A stretch of 9,175 bases of DNA, taken from contig CATMOP010000061.1 of NCBI GenBank assembly GCA_950072225.1, positions 1-9,175 on the forward strand. Reading direction: 5' to 3'. Position 1 is the first letter of the stretch. The number at the start of each line of letters is the position of its first letter. The notes under the pieces were generated by a model that did not search any database, had not been told where the DNA came from, and worked only from the letters and a program-made list of their open reading frames with translations. The translations under genes and the position numbers were made by a program. Of this stretch, positions 1-4,759 are shown one piece after another. This DNA is from an uncultured Nitrospina sp. GTDB taxonomy: Bacteria > Nitrospinota > Nitrospinia > Nitrospinales > VA-1.

Positions 1-22
1 GGCCTCTTTTGCAACGGTAAAT

Positions 23-38
23 CCCACAAGTGGGTTTT
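23..38 (+). terminator. Possible intrinsic terminator of a gene left of the window
   Basis: CCCA and TGGG can pair around a CAAG loop, followed directly by TTTT. Beyond a T-T mismatch the flanking AAA and TTT could extend the stem, so it may act in both directions. The stem is short. No gene end is visible to its left within the window, so the assignment rests only on the hairpin shape. Confidence 0.35.
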
Positions 39-129
39 ATTCCCCAATCGGCGTGGGGCCGATGAGAAATCGCTTTGTCTGGATAGCAAAAAGTCATCTC
101 GGCTCAATTAGAGCCTTGGCTATCTGCCT

Positions 130-148
130 CCGGTGGCTCACCGGTTTT
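130..148 (+). terminator. Possible intrinsic terminator hairpin
   Basis: A perfect six-base-pair GC-rich stem, CCGGTG with CACCGG, closes a GCT loop and is followed by TTTTAA on the plus strand. It would stop plus-strand transcripts before they run antisense into glgA. On the minus strand no T run follows it, so it is not a good glgA terminator. Confidence 0.35.
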
Positions 149-236
149 AAAATAACACTTCATTTAGGATACTCCGTCCGCTTGCGGCAGGGTTGTTCAT
201 TGGAGATAGACGGTAACACCTTGTTGAACCGATGTT

Positions 237-1674
237 TCAGGAGCGAAGGGATTTCTGGTAAAGACGTGAATACTGTTTGGCGGAAACTTCCCAGCTATTA
301 TCTTTAGCCATCCCATTTAGCATCAGCTTTTTCCAAGTTTTGATTTGGTTAAAACAGGATAAAGCTTTCTGCAGAGATTTTAGGAAATATTGTGCCTTCG
401 GAACTTTAAATTTGAACCCGGTTCCCTTTCCCGTTTTATCGTTGAATTCCTGGATGGAATTTTTCAAGCCGCCGATGTCTCGGACTATAGGAACCGTTCC
501 ATATTTCAAAGCATACATTTGGGTGAGTCCGCAAGGTTCATAGCTGGAAGGCATGGGGAGCTTGTCGCTGCCTGCAAGAATACGATGTCCCAGGGGGCTC
601 GTCAAACCGCAATGCCGTTGCGATGCGGTCAGGCCGATCCTGGCTCCATTGCAGGAAAAAAGATTCGTATCGGGTTTCCCCCGTCCCCAGGATCAATAAG
701 GCTACGTCCTCTTCATCGAGCGCGTCCCGGGCTTGCAGGATCAGGTCGATCCCCTTTTGCTCCGAAAGCCGGGTGATCATGCATAGAATGGGTGTCCTTT
801 TATTGAGCCGGAGTGAAAACATTTTTACCAGGTCTTCTCGGCATTGTTTTTTTTGTGATAGAGATTGCGGGCCGTAGTTGGTCGGAATCAAGGGGTCGGT
901 TTCCGGGTTCCATACGGTATAGTCGACCCCGTTCAAAATTCCGTGCAGTTGGTTGGAACGTTTTTGCAAAATCCCTTCCATGCCAAAACCCAGTTCCGGG
1001 GTTTGGATTTCTTTGCTGTAGGCGGGGCTCACCGTTGTCAGAATGTCGGCAAATATCAGCCCACCTTTTAAAAAACTGATTTGGCCATAAAATTCAATGC
1101 CTTCTTCCCTGAACAAGGATTCGTCTAGTCCGGTTGTTACCAACTGGGAATAGGGGAAGTTGCCCTGATAACCGAGATTGTGAATCGAGAAAAGTGTTTT
1201 TGTTTGGGAAAACCAGGGATCGGTTTTTAAATATACCGGGATCAGCCCGGTGTGCCAGTCGTTGCAATGGATGATGTCCGGTTTGAAGTCAAGTTTTTTA
1301 GCGGCTTCCAGGATGACTCGGCAAAAATAAGCAAACCGCTCCAAGCTGTCGGGGTAATCCGAGCCGGGTTCGCCATAAATATGTTCGCGGTTATAGTAGC
1401 CGTCGTGTTCAATCAGGTAAACCGGGACACTATCAGTCAGTTCTGACTGGAACAGGGTGCCTTTCTGGCTGAAGCCGGGGAGTTCCAAATCCACCTTGAG
1501 AGCTTGCATTCTTTTTCCCGCTTTGGAGGTGCAGGAGTATTTTGGCATGATGACCCGGATGTCGTGTCCGAGTTTATAAAGGGCTGGAGGCAATGCCCCA
1601 CTGACATCTGCCAGTCCGCCAGTTTTTGCGAAAGGATGGACTTCGGCAGAAACAAAAAGGATTTTAAGTTTCAT
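237..1674 (-). CDS. glgA: Glycogen synthase GlgA, interrupted by a frameshift
   Basis: GlgA (GT5 family) transfers glucose from ADP-glucose to a growing alpha-1,4-glucan in the cytoplasm. The N-terminal part (359 codons, 1674 to 598) has the KTGGL ADP-glucose motif at residues 17-21, HCNDWHTG at 136-143 and ITRLSEQKG at 301-309. The frame then breaks at a run of five C (minus strand). Read on in that frame, the protein ends after 19 unrelated residues at 538. Skipping one C restores 119 codons ending at a TAA at 237-239, with the conserved SYEPCGLTQMYALKYGT block whose first Glu (about residue 379) matches the catalytic E377 of E. coli GlgA. The repaired length is 478 aa, against 477 for E. 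coli. The start is the ATG at 1674, with AGGA seven bases upstream. The intact remainder suggests a sequencing error or a recent mutation. No other glg gene lies in the window. Confidence 0.9.
593..597 (-). other. Frameshift site in glgA (G5 homopolymer)
   Basis: On the minus strand the codons read GAG CCC CCT GGG, giving E-P-P-G and then nonsense. Dropping one C gives GAG CCC CTG GGA CAT CGT, E-P-L-G-H-R, which runs straight into the conserved GlgA C-terminal domain. A one-base insertion in the homopolymer, real or technical, is the simplest reading. Ribosomal +1 slippage on a proline CCC codon is a remote alternative. Confidence 0.85.
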
Positions 1675-1770
1675 GAATATATCCTGGCATCCCGAAGGAT
1701 TTCGGCTACTTTCTCGGGGAGTGTTGAGTGGGTTGGCAACGACCAGGTTCCTGCTGGGAATAATGGCATT

Positions 1771-1799
1771 ACTCTATGTAATGAAAGGTAAAAAGTCAA
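1771..1799 (-). promoter_or_regulatory. Probable sigma-70 promoter of glgA
   Basis: Read on the minus strand, TTGACT (1799-1794, five of six consensus bases) is followed by a 17-base spacer and TAGAGT (1776-1771, four of six). Transcription would start near 1764, leaving a leader of about 90 nt that holds a small hairpin (CCGAA/TTCGG, 1692-1705) just ahead of the ribosome binding site. Confidence 0.5.
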
Positions 1800-1821
1800 T
1801 CGCCTGGTTCTACTAAAAATA

Positions 1822-1850
1822 TTGATTGCTCAGGGATTAGAACTTATAAT
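1822..1850 (+). promoter_or_regulatory. Probable sigma-70 promoter of coaBC
   Basis: TTGATT (1822-1827) and a perfect TATAAT (1845-1850) are separated by the optimal 17 bases. The start point would be near 1857, about 50 nt before coaBC. It sits back to back with the glgA promoter; the two -35 boxes are 22 bp apart, so one bound regulator could affect both genes. A second TATAAT at 1883-1888 has no good -35 partner. Confidence 0.65.
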
Positions 1851-1907
1851 TGAATAACCTTTCATAAAATAGGGGCTCTTCTTATAATTAGGGGCCTCAT
1901 AAAAATC

Positions 1908-3125
1908 ATGCAGGAATTAATGAAGAACGCAAAAATTGTTTTGGGTGTTTCTGCTGGTATCGCTGTCTACAAGGCGGTGGAAATACTGCGCTTGTTGGTG
2001 AAAGAAGGGGCCGATGTAAGAGTCGTAATGAGCGCCAATGCCGGACAATTTGTGACCCCGTTGACTTTTGAGGCGCTATCCGGAAATCCGGTTTATCACA
2101 CCTTGTTTGATTCGCAAAACTCCGCAGATATGGAGCACATCCGTGTTGCCGAGAATGCGGACCTATTGGTGGTGGCTCCGGCCACAGCCTCCATGCTGGG
2201 AAAAATGGCACATGGCCTAGCGGACGATGCCCTGTCCAATTTGTATTTGGCGTTTAAAGGCTCGGTACTGATTGCCCCGGCTATGAATGAAGGGATGTGG
2301 GGACATCCTGCAGTGAGGGAAAATATTGGTCTCTTGAAATCAAGAGGTCTGGAGTTTGTGGATCCCGAATATGGAGAACTTGCTTGTGGAGTGACCGGGC
2401 CAGGGCGTTTGGCCGACACTTCCGTTATTCTTGAAAAGATAAGGAGTTTTTTTAACCAGCGTAATGACTTGAACGGCATGCGGTTTCTCGTAACAGCCGG
2501 GCCTACTCACGAGCCTATCGATCCCGTGCGATATCTGTCTAATCCTTCTTCGGGGAAAATGGGCTACGCGATTGCCGAGCAGGCAAAGACCCGGGGAGGA
2601 GAAGTGGTTCTCATCAGCGGGCCCACTTCTTTAAAGCCCCCGTCGGGCGTGAATTTTAAGCCTTGTAAAACGGCGGACGAGATGAATAGTTTGGTTCAGG
2701 AGTGTCTTCAAAATTGCGATGTTTTGATTATGTCTGCCGCAGTGGGCGACTTTTCTCCGGAAAAACTGGAAAAGGAAAAGATCAAAAAACAGGGGAATGA
2801 GGGCTTGGTTCTAAAACTGGTTCCCACTAAAGATATTTTGCTGGAAGTGGCACAACGCAACTTAGGCAAGCTGGTGGTTGGTTTCGCGGCGGAAACCCAA
2901 AACCTGGTGGAGAGCGCCCTGGAGAAATTAAAAAAAAAGAATCTCGATCTCATTGTTGCCAACGATATTAGCGCTCCGGGAATCGGATTTCAATCCGACT
3001 CCAACCAAGTGACGATCATTGATAGGGATGAAAATATTGAAAACCTTCCCCTCAAACCCAAGCGGGATATTGCCGATCTCCTGCTGGATAGAATTCTGTC
3101 CCTGCTCAAAAGTCCTGAATTGTAA
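1908..3125 (+). CDS. coaBC: Bifunctional phosphopantothenoylcysteine decarboxylase / phosphopantothenate-cysteine ligase
   Basis: CoaBC carries out two steps of coenzyme A synthesis: CTP-dependent ligation of cysteine to 4'-phosphopantothenate (CoaB, C-terminal half) and FMN-dependent decarboxylation to 4'-phosphopantetheine (CoaC, N-terminal half). The CoaC half shows the flavin-binding start VLGVSAGIAVYK (11-22), the active-site His77 in MEHI, PAMN at 124-127 and the conserved Cys160 in ELACGVTGPGR. The CoaB half shows TAGPTHEPIDPVRYLSN (196-212), SSGKMG, the KIKK lysine motif at 291-294, GFAAET at 325-330 and LIVAND. The length, 405 aa, matches E. coli (406). The ATG at 1908 has AGGGG 13 bases upstream. 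A second in-frame ATG at 1920 has AGGA four bases upstream and is also possible, since the conserved domain starts only after it. The gene is monocistronic, with its own promoter, and faces the next gene tail to tail across 22 bp. Confidence 0.97.
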   Translation: MQELMKNAKIVLGVSAGIAVYKAVEILRLLVKEGADVRVVMSANAGQFVTPLTFEALSGNPVYHTLFDSQNSADMEHIRVAENADLLVVAPATASMLGKMAHGLADDALSNLYLAFKGSVLIAPAMNEGMWGHPAVRENIGLLKSRGLEFVDPEYGELACGVTGPGRLADTSVILEKIRSFFNQRNDLNGMRFLVTAGPTHEPIDPVRYLSNPSSGKMGYAIAEQAKTRGGEVVLISGPTSLKPPSGVNFKPCKTADEMNSLVQECLQNCDVLIMSAAVGDFSPEKLEKEKIKKQGNEGLVLKLVPTKDILLEVAQRNLGKLVVGFAAETQNLVESALEKLKKKNLDLIVANDISAPGIGFQSDSNQVTIIDRDENIENLPLKPKRDIADLLLDRILSLLKSPEL

Positions 3126-3147
3126 AGTCTATTTTTTGTGGTGGTAT

Positions 3148-3945
3148 TTATTTTGCGGAGGCGTTTTTAGCACAACGAAACCCCACGGTGTCATTCCTTA
3201 CGTTGGGTGCGGTCGCGTTGCGGTAAGTCAGATCGACATAATCAGCATTATTTCTCCAGTTTCCCCCACGGATGATTTTATATTGTCCTTTTTCTGGGCC
3301 CTGCGGATTTTCTTTGGGAGAAAACAAGTAGTACTCTGGGAAATGCCAGTCATGAACCCATTCGGAAACGTTTCCGGAAAGATCATAAACACCATAATCT
3401 GATTTCCCTTTTTCGTAGGAACCTACCGGGGTGGTTTTCATTTTCTCTTGGTTATAGTTCAGTTTTTCTGAGTTGGGTGGGGAATCCCCCCAGGGGTATT
3501 TGATTGGACGTTTGCCCCGGCCTGCTTTTTCCCATTCCGCTTCGGTGGGGAGCCTTTTCCCGCTCCATTTGCAATAGGCCACCGCTTCTTTCCAGGAAAC
3601 CCCCACTACGGGTTGCAGGGCTCCGCTAAAATCAGGTTTTTTCCAACCCCGGGGTTTTTTCGTTCCAGTCGCGTCTACATATTTTTTATATTTTTCATTG
3701 CTCACTTCAAAAATGTCTATATAAAACGCATCGAGCTGGACCTCATGGGCTGGGTTTTCGGGGCCAAGAGTGTGCCGGTCGGTGTTGAATAAGTCGTGGG
3801 GTCTAAGTTCCAACAGAGATTTCTTGCTCCCCATTTGGGATTTCCCCGCAGGAATAAGACTCATGTCTTCGGAAGAGGACATTTCGGTGGCTAAACACGG
3901 CGAAATCATGCTTAGCGAAAAAAGGATAAAAAAAAACTGTATCAT
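3148..3945 (-). CDS. Exported FGE-sulfatase (SUMF1-like) domain protein without FGE cysteines
   Basis: This 265-aa protein has a hydrophobic N-terminus (residues 2-19, ending in CLA-TE, a plausible signal peptidase I site) followed by a full formylglycine-generating-enzyme-sulfatase fold: SLIPAGKSQMGS (29-40), HEVQLDAFYIDIFEVSNEKY (67-86), GVSWKEAVAYCKWSGKRLPT (115-134) with EAEWEKAGRG after it, YPWGD (150-154), YDLSGNVSEWV (187-197), IIRGGNWR (224-231) and TVGFRCAK (253-260). True FGE enzymes bind copper through two cysteines shortly after the RGGS motif; here that stretch reads RGGNWRNNADYVDLTYRN, with none. It is therefore probably not a sulfatase-activating enzyme but one of the many binding or structural members of the family, most likely periplasmic. 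The frame stays open to an ATG at 4059, but a strong promoter at 4011-3983 lies inside that extension, so I chose the ATG at 3945. Two cautions: that start has no Shine-Dalgarno sequence, and the signal peptide so defined lacks a basic n-region. Confidence 0.85.
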   Translation of the reverse strand: MIQFFFILFSLSMISPCLATEMSSSEDMSLIPAGKSQMGSKKSLLELRPHDLFNTDRHTLGPENPAHEVQLDAFYIDIFEVSNEKYKKYVDATGTKKPRGWKKPDFSGALQPVVGVSWKEAVAYCKWSGKRLPTEAEWEKAGRGKRPIKYPWGDSPPNSEKLNYNQEKMKTTPVGSYEKGKSDYGVYDLSGNVSEWVHDWHFPEYYLFSPKENPQGPEKGQYKIIRGGNWRNNADYVDLTYRNATAPNVRNDTVGFRCAKNASAK

Positions 3946-3982
3946 TAAAATAGAATTTTTGATTTTGAAAAATCGGAACTGG

Positions 3983-4011
3983 ATTATAGGCAATTGTGCC
4001 TTGCAGTTCAA
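3983..4011 (-). promoter_or_regulatory. Probable sigma-70 promoter of the SUMF1-like gene
   Basis: Read on the minus strand, TTGAAC (4011-4006) is followed by a 17-base spacer and a perfect TATAAT (3988-3983). Transcription would begin near 3976, about 31 nt before the ATG at 3945 and downstream of the alternative ATG at 4059. This decides the start codon if the promoter is real. Confidence 0.6.
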
Positions 4012-4065
4012 ACATGAATAATAAAACAGGGTAGGCGTAATCAATCCTGTTAAAAGCATTGGAGA

Positions 4066-4094
4066 TTGACAGGGTTACCCATAAGTAATAAAAT
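4066..4094 (+). promoter_or_regulatory. Near-consensus sigma-70 promoter of the zinc-ribbon gene
   Basis: A perfect TTGACA (4066-4071), a 17-base spacer and TAAAAT (4089-4094, five of six) make this the strongest promoter in the window. The start point would be near 4101, giving a leader of about 138 nt before the ATG at 4239. It is divergent from the SUMF1-like gene's promoter; the two -35 boxes are 54 bp apart. Confidence 0.7.
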
Positions 4095-4100
4095 TTAAAT

Positions 4101-4238
4101 TCACCCTTAAAATGTGGTTTTTAAGGGCAGCTCTGAAATTTAACACTTGCCGAGAGCTGCTCATTAGCCGTAGAGAGTATATAGCTGTAAAAGATATTGG
4201 TTATTACCTGCGGAGGTTCTCCGCCCCGGAGTTGCTAG
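4101..4238 (+). promoter_or_regulatory. Structured 5' leader of the zinc-ribbon gene
   Basis: The predicted transcript opens with a nine-base-pair perfect stem, CCCTTAAAA (4104-4112) with TTTTAAGGG (4119-4127). A second stem follows, GCAGCTCT (4127-4134) with AGAGCTGC (4153-4160), around an 18-base loop. Just before the gene, GCGGAG (4210-4215) can pair with CTCCGC (4219-4224). Alternatively, CTCCG (4219-4223) can pair with CGGAG (4227-4231), which contains the ribosome binding site. The two pairings exclude each other, as in translational switches. I recognise no known riboswitch class in it. No terminator-like hairpin with a T run is present, so any control would act on translation. A 44-codon open frame also crosses this leader and is listed separately. 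Confidence 0.4.
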
Positions 4239-4246
4239 ATGGATAA
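4112..4246 (+). CDS. Possible short leader ORF overlapping the zinc-ribbon start
   Basis: An ATG at 4112 opens 44 codons ending in TAA at 4244-4246. The peptide starts MWFLRAALKF, ends FSAPELLDG and has several basic residues (RELLISRREY in the middle). Its stop overlaps the zinc-ribbon start (ATGGATAA), an arrangement that permits translational coupling. Against it: there is no Shine-Dalgarno sequence, the ATG lies about 11 nt from the predicted transcript start and at the loop edge of a strong stem, and an open frame this long is not rare by chance. I have no homologue in mind. Confidence 0.2.
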   Translation: MWFLRAALKFNTCRELLISRREYIAVKDIGYYLRRFSAPELLDG

Positions 4247-4634
4247 GCCTAAAAAAGAACCTACGACTTTAAAACAAAGCCAGGACACCAAATTGTGCCT
4301 GAATTGTGGATTCCCCAACCGCAATACCGATGCCCAATGCATGTACTGCCGGACCAGCCTGATTGAAGATAGCGGATTGTTCAATTGGTTCCGCCAGACC
4401 TATTATATCCTCCGTTGGCGGTGGCAACTCAAGCAAAAGCGCGACAACTTGGAAAGCCAAACCCAGGTCTATCGTTCTTTCGGTTTTTTTGTCCTCGGAG
4501 TGGTTTTAAGTGGAGTGGGAATTTTTGTCTTCACCAGCGCCATGAGCCAGAATTCTTTTTCCAGCGGGCTGATTGCTCTCCTTCTAATTGGCTACGGTGT
4601 GGTTACCCTGAAAACCCTTTTCAGCGGTAAATAA
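4239..4634 (+). CDS. Small zinc-ribbon protein with two membrane segments, function unknown
   Basis: This 131-aa protein has a charged, lysine-rich N-terminus, then a four-cysteine zinc ribbon of the form CxxC-x10-CxxC (C20, C23, C34, C37). An aromatic and basic stretch follows (FNWFRQTYYILRWRWQLKQK, 48-67), then two hydrophobic segments at about 82-102 and 107-127 joined by a short polar turn. The likely topology is a cytoplasmic metal-binding domain tethered to the inner membrane by a helical hairpin. The ATG has GGAG (4228-4231) at a good seven-base spacing. The gene has a strong promoter and a structured leader, and copA starts 125 bp downstream on the same strand, so partial cotranscription is possible. 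I cannot name the family; zinc ribbons of this kind occur in many unrelated bacterial membrane proteins and do not by themselves indicate metal transport or DNA binding. Confidence 0.85.
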   Translation: MDKPKKEPTTLKQSQDTKLCLNCGFPNRNTDAQCMYCRTSLIEDSGLFNWFRQTYYILRWRWQLKQKRDNLESQTQVYRSFGFFVLGVVLSGVGIFVFTSAMSQNSFSSGLIALLLIGYGVVTLKTLFSGK

Positions 4635-4759
4635 AGAGCCTTTTCCCTTAAAGTCTTTACCCTTAGAAGCTCTCTCTATCTTTTCCGATGGGTGCTGTTA
4701 GACTCGGTCCCTAAATATGTGTATCCTGATAAAGTATTATTTTTTAATCTGCGTTTACT

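Larger units (their letters stand above)
1..236. other. Non-coding, hairpin-rich stretch downstream of glgA
   Basis: I recognise no gene here. One plus-strand frame stays open from position 2 to 307 but runs antisense into the end of glgA and its translation resembles nothing I know. The stretch holds several short inverted repeats: CCCA/TGGG at 23-34, CCCCA/TGGGG at 42-58, GGCTC/GAGCC at 101-115, CCGGTG/CACCGG at 130-144 and CCGC/GCGG at 178-187. Two are followed on the plus strand by four T residues and are listed as possible terminators. No clean terminator for glgA is visible on the minus strand; the best candidate is the 101-115 hairpin, with a T5 run about eight bases beyond it. The 165-200 segment, with its CCGCTTGCGG core, has the feel of a dispersed repeat, but that needs a genome search. 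Confidence 0.5.

Noticed and set aside
53..307. Plus-strand open frame of 84 codons (open from position 2) at the left edge
   Set aside because: It runs antisense into the conserved end of glgA, crosses several hairpins, has no ribosome binding site and no recognisable protein motif.
390..776. Plus-strand 128-codon frame inside glgA
   Set aside because: It is a shadow of the conserved glgA coding strand, spans the glgA frameshift and shows no domain.
2930..2939. A9-G run in coaBC containing an in-frame A AAA AAG slippery heptamer
   Set aside because: A -1 shift would add only ten residues before a stop and cut the CoaB domain short. It simply encodes conserved lysines, and I see no stimulatory structure.
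3889..3945. Lipoprotein signal in the SUMF1-like protein (cysteine in SPCLA)
   Set aside because: Proline directly before the cysteine does not fit a lipobox; cleavage after CLA by signal peptidase I is more plausible.
4635..4759. Terminator after the zinc-ribbon gene and a copA promoter
   Set aside because: AGAGC (4635-4639) and GCTCT (4669-4673) can pair, but with a 29-base loop and no clean T run. TATTAT at 4735-4740 has no matching -35 box. Neither is good enough to list.
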